In this document: positions 13,201 to 23,614 of the stretch, piece after piece
Numbering within the stretch: the first letter of the stretch is position 1
Layout of the letters: the number at the start of each line of letters is the position of its first letter
Source: Cinnamomum chago
Lineage: Eukaryota; Streptophyta; Magnoliopsida; Laurales; Lauraceae
Reading direction: 5' to 3'
Assembly (NCBI GenBank): GCA_038049695.1
Contig: CP142457.1
Span: forward strand, 24,194,501 to 24,258,500
DNA: 64,000 nucleotides
The notes under the pieces: model-generated
What the model was told of the DNA's origin: nothing
Databases searched by the model: none
What the model saw: only the letters and a program-made list of their open reading frames with translations
Made by a program: the position numbers and the translations under genes

Positions 13201-14290
13201 CGTGCTATCAAAAGACTCTCTGCTGTCAAAGAAGTTAGGGAACAAGGAGCCAAAACTCCTCCAATTGCTGGACCTTACTTTTGAGCTCTCCTTCTCTTTC
13301 AAAAAATCATAGAAGGTGACGAGCTGAAAGTATAAAAGCCTGAACTCCTCAGACTGCTCCTCAAGGATGTTGTCGATAGGCATAAACTCCTCATAAAGTT
13401 TGTCGAAAATAGACAGCCCGGTGATGGCGCTCAATTCCTTCAAAGTAAAACCAATCTCACTATTCGTGACAATGAAGGTGTTGGTTTGTGGAAGGAATGA
13501 CTCCAACATGGCCATGAAGGCTTCATTAGAGAAAACCACGGTTTGCTGAAAAGCGCGAACCGCATTAAAAATCTCGGCCTCCTTCAAAATGGCCCCGCCA
13601 ACCTGCAGGATGTGATCAGTCCATGACTCCCAGCCTGAGGCAGCACTGAAACGGTCACGAAGTCGAAAAGGCTTCACCCAATTGCTGCCGTCACCCCGAA
13701 AAATGTTAAGGCCCACTGGTCTCAAATTGACCGATGGATTATCAGAACCTTGGTAACCGCTGGCTGGCATCAACATGTCCATGCGGACAAGCGACTTCTC
13801 TGCATAACCGGAAGGGCCATCGACAAAAACCCCAGTCTTGATCACGTTAGTCCTCTTCACCCACCTTGGAGGATCTTCCCTCTTGGGACACGTGGGAGAA
13901 AGACTCATGATCGAGATAGTCCGATCAAAGGTCGACCGGGTAGAAACAGTTCTCTCCTCACCATCTACCGTGTAAGAGAACTGAAAACATCTCCTTTGGT
14001 ACGTCAAGTTGCCAGGGACTGCGTCACCAAAGAAAAAGGTAGGCTTGGGCACAATGCTCTGATCGTCCATGACCCAATGACGGTTGCTTACCATAATCCT
14101 CTAGAACTCCTCATCCTTGAGAGCGATCAATCGCTGTCTCATCTCATCACGGTTGAGGGAGTCACACTCTTCCAAGTTTCTCTCAACAAACTGGACCTTC
14201 TCCCAAGCCTGCTGTACAGCCACATTAGGAGACCTGGTAGACCGACGAGGTGCATCGGTAACAGGCTCTTTGCCCATGTTGGTTCTAGAG
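10290..14290 (-). mobile_element. Tat element part: antisense plant-mobile-domain-like coding region
   Basis: On the - strand, 13,192-14,094 encodes about 300 residues with the motif FTLKELSAITGLSIFDKLYEEFMP, shown here only to its key residues ELSAITGL. The pattern matches plant mobile domain (PMD, aminotransferase-like) proteins. Downstream on the same strand are Ser/Glu-rich low-complexity sequence (11,060-12,090) and a coiled-coil-like segment with heptad Leu/Glu (10,680-10,930), an architecture seen in PMD proteins and in antisense ORFs of Tat elements. It lies between integrase and the 3' LTR, antisense to pol. The region is interrupted several times, so I treat it as a fossil. A role in the element is unknown. 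Confidence 0.65.
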
Positions 14291-15784
14291 GAACTACCTG
14301 CAAAGGTTAAAAAAAATCATCAATCATCAAAGTGACAGAATTTTGCTAAAAAATTCTAGCGAAATTTTGGTATGATTCCGGGACAATTCCAAAGAAAAGG
14401 GAAACATCCAGAAAAAGATAGGAAGCTTGAAAATGAGCTCAACATCGCTTCAAGCTCGTGAAACATCCTCAAAAAAAGTTTGAACTCAAACATTGCTGCG
14501 AGATCAAACCAATCATATCAAATCTCCACAAGCTTGAAGAAGGGCTCAACATTGTTGCGAGCTCCAAACTTCAAAACTTGCAAAACTCCTCAAAATCCAG
14601 TAAGATCAAGAAAGTGCTCAGCATTGCTGCGAACTCCAAATCCCAAAACTTACAAAAGATTTCAAGGTATGCATCATCATGCTCCCAATCAATTTACTAA
14701 AAATCATGCATCAAAGAAATTCATCATGCATTAGATGCTAGGAAAACTAGGAAAACCTTAACCAAAGTTTGACCAATTCCAACCCAACTTGGTCAAAACC
14801 AATCAAACTTTGTCCACGTCAAAAATCATGATGACTTTACCTAGAGACTCCAGCCTTCTATCTTGATGCATCAAAAAAAAAATATGCATGAACATCTTGG
14901 AATGCATAAACCTCATTATCTTGGTGAGCAAAAAAGAGAAGCAAAAAAAAATAAGAAGAAATCTCTTTAAAAAAAATTGGCCAGCAGGTCGTGGCCCACT
15001 GCCACGTGGCAGTATGGATAGGTCCGTACAAAAAAAAGCCTAAAAAAAGGCCAAAAAAAAAAGGCAGCACGTGAAAAAAAGAGAAAGAGAAAACACATGA
15101 AGAAAAAGAAAAGAAAATGAGAAAAGAAAACGAAAAAAATTCTACTTTACATGGAATTTCTTGTGAAGGAAGAAAACTTACTTGAAGCCATGGATGGAGA
15201 AGAAAAAAGAACTTGAAGATTCTTGAAGAAGAAGAAGAGTTCTTGATCTTGGAGCCTCTTGGAGACTTTTGCAAAAAGAAAGTAATAAGAGCAAGAGATC
15301 CAACCTCCTTTGCTTTTATAGAGGAGAGCAAACCAAAAGAGGAAACAAGGAGAAAACCAAGGAGGTAAGTGCTAAAAACTAGCAACTTTCCCAAAAGAAA
15401 AGATTCTTTGAGAAAATCTCTTCCAAAAACAAGGAAGCATGAGAGATTCTCTCCAAGTAAGGATATTTTTAGATATTCTTTACCCACAAGAGATATTTTT
15501 AGATATTCTTTGCAAAATGACATCATATGAGGTCTAAGCCATCTCCAAAGCTTAAGATCCCATGGGTTAGCCCACATGAGTCAGGTTTGACCACCTAGGC
15601 ACTAAAAGGGGCTTCCCATCAAACACCTCCTTTGCCAAGAGCATACAAGATGGTTCCATGCCTCTTTTGAGTCAATTGAACCATTCAAAAAAAAAAGTCT
15701 CATGAGTTTCCAAAAAACCAAACCATCCAACCTCATGAACCAAATTAAGCCAAAATCTTGAAATTGACAATCCATAAAAAACCA
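14291..15784 (+). other. Tat 3' tail, non-coding with internal repeats
   Basis: The stretch 14,430-14,660 contains three degenerate units around GCTCAACATTGCTGCGAGCTC and CAAAACTTGCAAAA, about 80 bp apart. From 14,930 to 15,330 the sequence is purine-rich (long AAAGAAAA tracts), giving an artefactual phenylalanine-rich frame on the other strand. I see no convincing gene. Confidence 0.5.
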
Positions 15785-16085
15785 AACTCTGGTCCCCTAA
15801 CTTACCACATAAAGCTTGTTAGATCACAAGGCCGAAACCAAAAAAATCGTGACCCCCTAGCTCGCCACATACAGCTTGTTAGGTCAAAAGGTCAAAACCA
15901 AATCTGACCCCCCAATTTGCCACATACAGCTTGTTGGGTCACAATGTCAAAATCAAAAATCAAATCCCGACCCCCTAACCTGCCACATACAGCTTGTTAG
16001 GTCACAAGGTCAAAAACCAAAAAAACCACTTGACCGCCTAATGCGCCACATACAGCCCTTAGGTTCACAAGGTCAAAAGGAAAAC
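15785..16085 (+). repeat. tandem array 3 of Tat tail (5 units of 55-63 bp)
   Basis: Five units starting near 15,793, 15,852, 15,907, 15,970 and 16,033. Each reads CCCCCTAACTTGCCACATAC, then AGCTTGTTAGGTCACAAGG and TCAAAACCAAAA. Divergence between units is roughly 10-20 percent by eye. The array sits about 215 bp before the 3' LTR of the Tat element. Confidence 0.88.
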
Positions 16086-16288
16086 CCAAAACCCAAAATC
16101 CAACTCCCTTATGTAATTTTCAAAACTTTGCCTTGAGATGGTACGAGATCCCTCTCACTACCATAAAATCCCCTTGGAAACTCAAAAAGCTATAAAAAAT
16201 GCTCAAAGACTCTTGGTCAAATCAAAAGCTCTCCTTCAAGTTTCTCTTCAAGGCACATAGACTCCAAAAACTACTCGTCGTTCTACCT

Positions 16289-16299
16289 CAAGGGGGCAT
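16289..16299 (+). other. polypurine tract of the Tat element
   Basis: CAAGGGGGCAT directly precedes the LTR start TGTTGACACC at 16,301. In LTR retrotransposons the purine tract before the 3' LTR primes plus-strand cDNA synthesis. The position relative to a TG start and the G-run support the call. Confidence 0.75.
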
Positions 16300-16300
16300 T

Positions 16301-17990
16301 TGTTGACACCAAAAATGCCACTTTGCCTCTTCAACATCAAGAAGCCACATAAAGCCGCATCCTACTACAAACGGGCAAAGCTACTTCAAGCATTAGATCT
16401 TATCAGACTCAAACAAAAACTGCAAGATCCTCCAAGACAACCAAAAGAGGAGCTCACATGAAGTTTCGGGCCATTCCAACATCATTTGGCCTAACTTCAT
16501 CCTCCGGCAGCTGAACAGGCGCTCCTGGCGGAAACGGCGTCGAAGACATCAAAACTTCGATCAAAGCCTACGGATCGTCTCAAAATACCTCCAAAAGGCT
16601 CCATGCCAAATTTCAAGTCAAACCGACAATGTTTGACCCTCCATCAACCCTCGAGCAGTAAAATCAAGTCTCTCGGTGGCAAGAACCACCGAGACTATTA
16701 CTCATCAAATGGAGCATATGGGCGGCTTCAACATGCTTCAAAAGGGCTGCACGTCAAATTTCAAGTCATTCCGACAACGTTTGACCCGACTTTGACGCTC
16801 CGAAACAAAATCAAGGCTACCTGCGGCGGAGCACCCCGGGACCATGACATCCAAACCGGAGCCAACAGATCATCTCAAAATGACTTCAATAAGCTCCCTG
16901 TCAAATTTGAAGTCAATCGGACATCGGTTGACCGCACATCAAAGCGCGGCATCTTCCTTGCGGCAAAATCAAGCCTACTGGCGACGAGACCCCAAACGGC
17001 TTCAAAACTCAAGCAAAAGCCCCTGGTTGGTCCCATCTACTTCTTAGGAGGCTTTACTTCAAATTTCAGGTCATTCCGACATCGTTTGACCTAGTTTCAA
17101 CTCTTGATGGAAAATCGGCTACAAAGTCTTCGATTTTTCCATAAAATAGGAAACTTTGTGCTCCGATTTGCACCACTTCTCGTCAGATTTTCTTCAGGAG
17201 AATCGAGCCAGTAAATGAGGAGAAATGTCAAGAAAAATCCAGGAGAAAATGACGACGAAAAGACCAAAAAACAGCCGAGAAACGACGACCAAAAGGGGAC
17301 CAAACCCCATGGTCGTCGGCGACCTTGGCCCATGCAACGACCTAGCCCACCGGCGACAATGGGTGCATGGTCGCCCGACGACCATGGAAATCCGGGTCGC
17401 CGGATTTGTCTCCGGGTGACCCATTTTCCATCCTTTTTCGCATTTCGGGAGTTCCAGCCCATGTGATTTCCTGAAAATATGATTTTCGATGCTCGAGATC
17501 GATTGATCTCTATCGACATCTCGGATTTTCCGTCAAGAGCATGAAATCATCATTGATCGCTCCAAGATCGCCAACCGGTTAATAAAAAAAGTGCACTTTC
17601 TGTCCTACCGATCGAGAAATCGACAAGACAGATGTCACCGGCCCGCTGGTATCAATCAATGTATGAAGTTGCATCGCCATCTGACATCAAACAACATATG
17701 GATCTATCGGCGATCATCACAAGAAGAATTCCAAAAGACGCGGTGCGGCCCGCGACTCTTCAAATGCCCTGGCGACCACTTAATTTCGTTAATTGACCCG
17801 TTTATAACAACTTAATGCAGTCATTAACCCATTATTTTGGTTGGCCCAATCAGAATCAAGCAAATGGGAGTTACAAATCCAAGCAATCATGGCATTAAAA
17901 CCATGAAACTCCCCTCATCATGGAGATTAAAGGCGATTAAATGCCCATCATCTCCAACTAGCTAATCATAAGCCAAGAAAAAGGACTTAC
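16301..17990 (+). mobile_element. Tat element 3' LTR, left part (U3)
   Basis: Starts TGTTGACACCAAAAATGCC right after the polypurine tract. Between 16,440 and 17,100 a degenerate unit recurs about four times: TCAAATTTCAAGTCATTCCG, then ACATCGTTTGACC, at roughly 130-150 bp spacing. A diverged homologue of 17,050-17,760 occurs at 42,425-43,035. The LTR is interrupted at 17,990 by the insertion of the Sirevirus-like element with target duplication CTTAC, and it continues at 25,332. Confidence 0.8.
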
Positions 17991-19699
17991 TGTTAGGGAT
18001 TTTGTATTTGCAATTTGATGGATGCATTTTCACTTTAGCATATTTGATTTACACACACTTGCATTGATTTAAAATATCTTGAAATCTTGACTTTTACATG
18101 CATTGCTTTTAAGATTTGTAAAAGTATTGTTTCATGCATGTTTTGTTTCTAAACTTGGATGCATTGGTTTTAGAATTCAAACTCTTTTGAAATCCTAATT
18201 CTTTGTGCATTACTTTTGAGAAATCATATTGAGAATTTAGGTTTGTGCCTTGCATACATTCATCACTTTCAGAATCATTTTTGTATGCATTTTTATGTGA
18301 AAAGAGTTTTTAGAAATCAAGCTAGCCTATGTTTTAAATCTTCCAAATTATTTTAGGCTTTTTGTGTTTCATGTTTTTGAACATCTTCGTTTGATTTAAA
18401 ACATGTTTCCAAGCTTGGTTTAGTGGCCCAAAAATCCCCACAAAGAAACACCTTCAAATATGCAAAATATGGATTTTTTGGTCCCAGGGGGTGGTCCGGC
18501 AGTGTCGCCGGTCGACCGGCCCAGAGGTCCCGGTCGACCGGGAACACTGCAGGCCATCTGAGCCCCTGGAGCCCCAACGGTCATTTTTCTGACCGTTGTG
18601 TGATCTCGGTCGACCTAGACCTGTTTCCAGGTCGACCGAGGACTAGCCGTTGAACTGTTTTTTATTATAAAGTCCATTCATTTTCCAACTTTCAAAAGGC
18701 TTGATACATGAACTTTTGAGACCATTTTGGAGCCAAAGAAAGGGGAAGAAGTTGGAAAGGCTAGAGGGCTATTTGGAAATCAAATGCTTGAGTCTTAAAA
18801 AGGTAGATCTTACTTGTCATTTTGATTTCCATTAAAATTAGAATCTATGCATGTTTAATTCTTTGTATTTTCTTTTATGCATGATTTCTAGTTTGTAAAG
18901 AGATGTTTAGCAAACTCAAAATCATCTTTGGTAAATTAGATTGGTTTGCAAACTCTCTTAACTAAATCACATACATTCTTAGATCTTATTATTCATACAA
19001 CTTGTTTATTTCATTTCTTCAAAGTTGTTTGAATCTTTTATGTGATTAGTTTTATCTTCAATCATCATTTTCTAAGCTTTGATTTTAAAATGCATCAAGC
19101 ATTCATTTAAGAACTTCATTGTAGAAATTGATTGAAGTAAAGCATTCATACACTTGTGCACACACTTTAGCTCATTTAGTGTATGTTTGTAATTTGAATT
19201 ACACTTTCATATTAGCCTATGTAGAGGCAATTCAATTGTGCTTAAATTGTATCTCTTGGAGTGTTCTTTTGTGAAGACACCTTCTTAGAGAAATCATTCA
19301 TTTGTAAAGGTTATTGCTTAGCCTAAGAAAAGCATTTTGTAAAGGTTGTTGCTTAGCCTAGAAAAGCACATTGAGAGGTTGTTGTTTAGCCTAGAAAAAC
19401 AACATTGTAAGGGTTATTGCTTAGCCTAGGAAAAAGCATAAATAGTGGAAATCCGGTGGGGTGATTGGATCACAAGCCGGTAGTGGACGTAGGCATTGAG
19501 GTCGAACCACTATAAACCTTGGTGTTGTGGTGTATGCTTGTGGTGATTCATTTATTAGCTTCCGCATCTTGTTTGATTAATATCATCACATGTGAGTTTT
19601 TGTTTAGAATTTAAAATTGGTCTAAATTGGTCATAGTTGTAGCACACCCTATTCACCCCCCCCCCCCCTCCTCTAGGGTTAGGATCCCAAGGACTTTCA
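17991..19699 (+). mobile_element. 5' LTR of the Sirevirus-like element
   Basis: Runs from TGTTAGGGATTTTG to GGACTTTCA. U3 contains the palindrome cluster and a TATA box at 18,666-18,672. Near the 3' end is a row of four short units, GTAAAGGTTRTTGCTTAGCC (19,298-19,430), then a 13-base C-run (about 19,656-19,668) and CTAGGGTTAGGATCC. It is near-identical to 23,615-25,326. Confidence 0.93.
18508..18672 (+). promoter_or_regulatory. LTR promoter: four GGTCGACC palindromes, hairpin and TATA box
   Basis: Perfect palindromes CCGGTCGACCGG (18,508-18,519) and CCCGGTCGACCGGG (18,529-18,542) form one pair. CGGTCGACC (18,607-18,615) and GGTCGACCG (18,630-18,638) form a second pair. Between the pairs is a hairpin, CAACGGTCA / TGACCGTTG, at 18,575-18,598. 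A TATAAAG box follows at 18,666-18,672. The same layout recurs at 24,133-24,297 and, with diverged spacers, at 30,404-30,578. Promoter-proximal placement suggests paired factor-binding sites, but function is inference. Confidence 0.7.
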
Positions 19700-19700
19700 A

Positions 19701-19714
19701 TTGGTATCAGAGCC
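19701..19714 (+). other. primer-binding site (initiator tRNA-Met)
   Basis: TTGGTATCAGAGCC lies one base after the 5' LTR end. TGGTATCAGAGC is the complement of the 3' end of plant initiator tRNA-Met, the usual minus-strand primer of copia elements. Confidence 0.9.
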
Positions 19715-19800
19715 AAGTGCTCTATCTTTTAGGATCAAGTGTTTGGAACTCTTGATTAGGTGTAAAAACCTAGAGTCAAAAATCCTAGAGTTGTCCTTGC

Positions 19801-21194
19801 ATGAAAATCATTAGAATGGACTCCACTATGCTAGATCTTGTAGATTCTTCTAGACCCCTCCTTCTTCCTTCTATTGGAGATTCAAACCCTCAATCTAATG
19901 AATCTCAATGTGACATAAAAGAAGAAGATTTTAATGAAAATGAAGAAGATCTTCAACAAGCCTTTGAGGAATTATATGAATTATCCTTAAAGACTGAAAA
20001 GAAAAACAAAAAGTTAAGAGAAGAATCTAAAAGACTAAACAAAGAACTAGTCTCTTCTAAAGATGAGTTAGAGAGAAAGAAGAAGTCATAAATTGTTTAG
20101 AATCTAAGTTCATGATCTCTTTAAATAACCTATCTAACATTCAAGATGAACTAAAAGAATTAAAGATGGGTTATGATAATGTCATTAAGGAAAATTTAAA
20201 TCTAAGAGATCAAATAAAAAGGCAAGACAAAGACTTTATCAATTTAGAAGCCAAGTTGATTAAAAGTAAGTTAAAAACCAAAGAACTTGGATCTAATGTT
20301 GTTAATGAACTAAAACTTGAATTAAAACTTGCCAATGAAGAGCTAAGCAAATATAAGGAAATTGAAAATGAACTTTCAAAAGTCAAAAATGAAAATTCAA
20401 TCCTTATAACCAAAGTCACTCAACTTGAAGGATATAAACAAAAGTATGAGTGCAAGTTTACCCAAAGTGAAGAGAGACTTGAAAAGTTATTTAAATTGGG
20501 TAAACCACATGGAGATAGGACGGGTCTTGGTTTTAATAAGCATACTTCACATGACCCTAAATTCACCAACACTTTTGTGAAAGGTGAGTCCTCTTTCTCT
20601 AGCACTCTCTCTCAAATGTCCAAGACTAAATGTCATTATTGTGGTAAAGAAGGACACTTCAAGTTTGAGTGCAAATTGAGGAAAAATCATATGTCTAAAC
20701 CCATCTTTGAACCTAAGAAAGTTAAATCAAATTCTATGAAGGGTAAGACTTTGAATTCCAAGGAAGACTCTAAGAAATTTAAACAAGTTAAATCATTTCA
20801 AAAAGAGTCATCCAAAATAGATTTTAAAAAGACAAAGAATCAAAATAAATCTATCAACAAGAAACTTCTCTCTTTTCCTCCTTTAACCTTAGAAATGAAA
20901 GAGTTCTTGAAAAAGATTGAAAAGTTAAAATTAAAGTTCAAAAGGCAAAAAGAGGGAGGAAAAGCTAAAAAAAATGAGAAGAATAAAAAGAAAATAAATC
21001 AATCCCCTATGAAACAAACACACCAACTTTCTAAGACTAAACATCAATCTAAAATAGTCAAACCTCAAAGATTTGATGTTAAGTCTAAAAGAATTCAATC
21101 TCTATCTCCTTTAGTTGGTGGAAGTTCCAAAATAGTCTCCAAAGCCCAAGACCTTAGGTGGATTCCTAAAGTTATCTACTTAGACAAACCTTAA
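19801..21194 (+). mobile_element. gag region of the Sirevirus-like element
   Basis: The encoded protein is Lys/Glu-rich and strongly heptad-patterned over its first two thirds (about 19,930-20,480), consistent with a coiled coil. A CCHC zinc knuckle, CHYCGKEGHFKFEC, lies at about 20,634-20,675, followed by a very basic Lys/Ser/Asn tail. Known: gag forms the particle and the knuckle binds RNA. The usual N-terminal gag capsid domain is not evident, so this may be a reduced gag. There is about one break. The same gag is not visible in the older - strand copy at 26,510-29,135. Confidence 0.75.
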
Positions 21195-23601
21195 GGCCTT
21201 GAACCTCCTTGACCAACCTATTCTTTAATAGTTAAATCATATTGTTGGTCATGTTTCATTTGCATTTTGTTTCTACATAGTTACATCTATTTAAATGCAT
21301 TGTTTCTTTATGATCAATTGATTTTGTTTTCATACACCATTCTTGTTACATATCATGGTTTTCAAAATCATTTGATTATAATTTCATCATGTTTGATTTG
21401 CTTTGCACACATATGTCTTGCATTGCATTTCTTTACATGATTAATTGATTGTGATTTTAAAAGCTTTCATAGCTAATTTATTCATGATCAATTGTTGTTG
21501 AATCATTTGTGTAGATGTCATAGTAAGATTGTTTGAACAAATGATTTGAATCAATTCAAGTTTTTCCATAGACTTCTAAGTTATATTTTTATATGGAAAA
21601 TCATTTTTTTGAAAAATCAACTTGTATATGTTTCTTTTAAGTTATATCTTTTAAAATACAATGTTGAAAATTGATCTTCAAAATCATTCTTTTTATGCTC
21701 ATTGTTGGATTTTCTTTTTCAAAATGATTTGAAGATTGTTTGAATGGAAATGCTCTATAACATCATTAGTTATATTCATCTAAGCATGTTCCATGTTCTC
21801 ATTTCCTTTTCTTTTGGTTTCATTATCTTAGAAATGGAAATGTTTGTTGTTTGCATTCTTGCTTATTTGTTTTCATTCTTTTTATATGCAAATAACTATT
21901 GGTTCCATGTATGGTTGTGATCTTAGTTATATTTGTAGAAACCATACTAGAAATCAAATCCATCCTCTATGCAATCTAGTCATATCTTTTTGGATGGTTA
22001 TGATGTTGATTCATGTATTTTCTCTAAGTGATATCATCCTTGTACATGTTTCAACTTCATAGTAGTGTTCTTGATCATATGAAACTCTTTGAAATCTATT
22101 CATCATATTTCTATATGTTTGATGGATATCTTAGATGTTGTATTCATATGATTTTGACACTTTGGAAATTGCATGCTTTTCAAAGTTATATCCTTTTGCA
22201 TTGCAATTTATCTTGTTCATCACTATGCTCAATAGTCATATCTTTAAAAGTGATGAATATGCTTTTATGATGCTTGATGGGATATTGTGTTTGTCACATT
22301 CTTGCTCTTTATCATGTTGTCAAATTCAATTGATTTTAATTGGTATAATTTTCTATTGGTTTGATTTCTTGTGAATGTGATAGACCTTGTGTACATTGGA
22401 TTGATCTTGATAGTTATATGTTTACATTCCATGTCACATTCCATTAGCATCATAATGTTCATGTTCGCCACCTCTCTTGCTCCCATAGGTATATCTCATG
22501 ACCACCATGTTTATGTGTTCATAATATTGGTTGGTTATTAGTTGAGGTTGGCTTCATGATTGAATTTCATTTCACTCATTCTTGCACATTAATAGTCATA
22601 TTTATTGATTGAATGAAATGATTTCAAAACCTTCATAGCATATGTTCTCCATAGTTAATTATTTGATGCTATGATTAATAAACCCCATTTCTTCATGGAT
22701 AGCTCTAATTTGGATTTTTCCTAATAGTTATATTTTTAAATCTATTTTAGAGTGATTGTGTTTAATAGACTTATCCTTAAATCTCAATGAGTATTCTTTG
22801 TTTTTCCAATTGATATCCATGATTGCTTTTCTCAATGACCTTGCTCTCTTTTGGTAATTTGATCATATTGAGCCTTATAGTTAAATGAATCTAATCCTTT
22901 CCTTGAAGTTGACCCTCATTTGGTTAAACCATCTACTTCTTGAACCAAATAGTCATACCTTGTCAAAAGTTTGACAAAAGAAGAGAATGGATTGAGGGGG
23001 AGTGTAAACCTTCATAGGAAGTATTAGTTTTGATCAAATTGACCCTTGGATTGCCTTTGAGCCCTTAGAGATATCTTCCATACATGATAGCCTGTTATGA
23101 TTATCATTTTCGATTTCTTTTGTTAACAGGTGCTTCTAAAAGGTATTTTCCTTGTTTCATGTGTGTAGGTATCTTTGCAATTTAATGGCAAAGGGGGAGA
23201 GAGCATACAAGTACTCAAAGATCTCCTATTCTTCAAAGGGGGAGAGAGCATTCAAGTTCTCAAGAAGGGTGAAGAGAATGTCCAAGCTTCCTAAGGGGAG
23301 AGTTGTGTATGATCTTCTACAAGGGGAGAGAATGCATATCTTGCCAAAGGAAGAGAGAGGCATGGTCAAAGGGGGAGAGCTAATAGAAGAAAGAAAGCTT
23401 GGAGCTAAAGAAGATGCTTGGCCAAATAAAGAAAGAAGAAAGAAAGATTGAAGATTGATCAAGCACCAAGCATCAAGAAAAGAGCCCAAGAGCCCAAGCT
23501 AAGAGGAGGAGCATCCAAGAGGATTTCAAGACTTGTCCAGCTGAGGGGGAGCTGAAGACTTAGTGTGTAAATTCAATGATGAGTAAGTTGCCATCAAATT
23601 G
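21195..23601 (+). other. non-coding interior of Sirevirus-like element with recurrent AGTTATAT motif and purine tracts
   Basis: T-rich sequence with no convincing coding. An AGTTATAT/AGTCATAT motif recurs about every 60-130 bp between 21,270 and 22,960 (for example 21,571, 21,769, 21,925, 22,188, 22,735). From 22,991 onward GGGGGAG-type tracts recur at about 22,995, 23,193, 23,240, 23,295, 23,323, 23,371 and 23,544 before the true polypurine tract. The reverse complement of much of this region, including both features, is found at 26,510-28,930. Confidence 0.65.
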
Positions 23602-23602
23602 C

Positions 23603-23613
23603 AAAGGGGGAGA
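23603..23613 (+). other. polypurine tract of the Sirevirus-like element
   Basis: AAAGGGGGAGA directly precedes the 3' LTR start TGTTAG at 23,615. It is the last of about eight similar tracts in the preceding 620 bp. Repeated polypurine-tract copies are a reported feature of sireviruses. Confidence 0.85.
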
Positions 23614-23614
23614 T

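Noticed and set aside
13192-14094. A 300-residue host gene on the - strand
   Set aside because: It lies between integrase and the 3' LTR of a Tat element, its neighbourhood is interrupted, and PMD-like antisense ORFs are known in such elements.
14858-15577. A 239-codon Phe/Ser-rich membrane-protein-like frame on the - strand
   Set aside because: It is the complement of a purine-rich non-coding tract of the Tat tail; hydrophobic runs come from TTT/TTC translation.
18508-18638. SalI- or XhoI-like sites as signs of cloning-vector or linker contamination
   Set aside because: The motifs recur in diverged, independently inserted LTRs with target duplications, and no vector sequence is seen.
18423-18653. 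Identical 76-codon frames in both Sirevirus-like LTRs (also 24,048-24,278), and antisense 74-codon frames
   Set aside because: They overlap the palindrome cluster of the LTR promoter and are identical only because the LTRs are. No start context or protein family is recognised.
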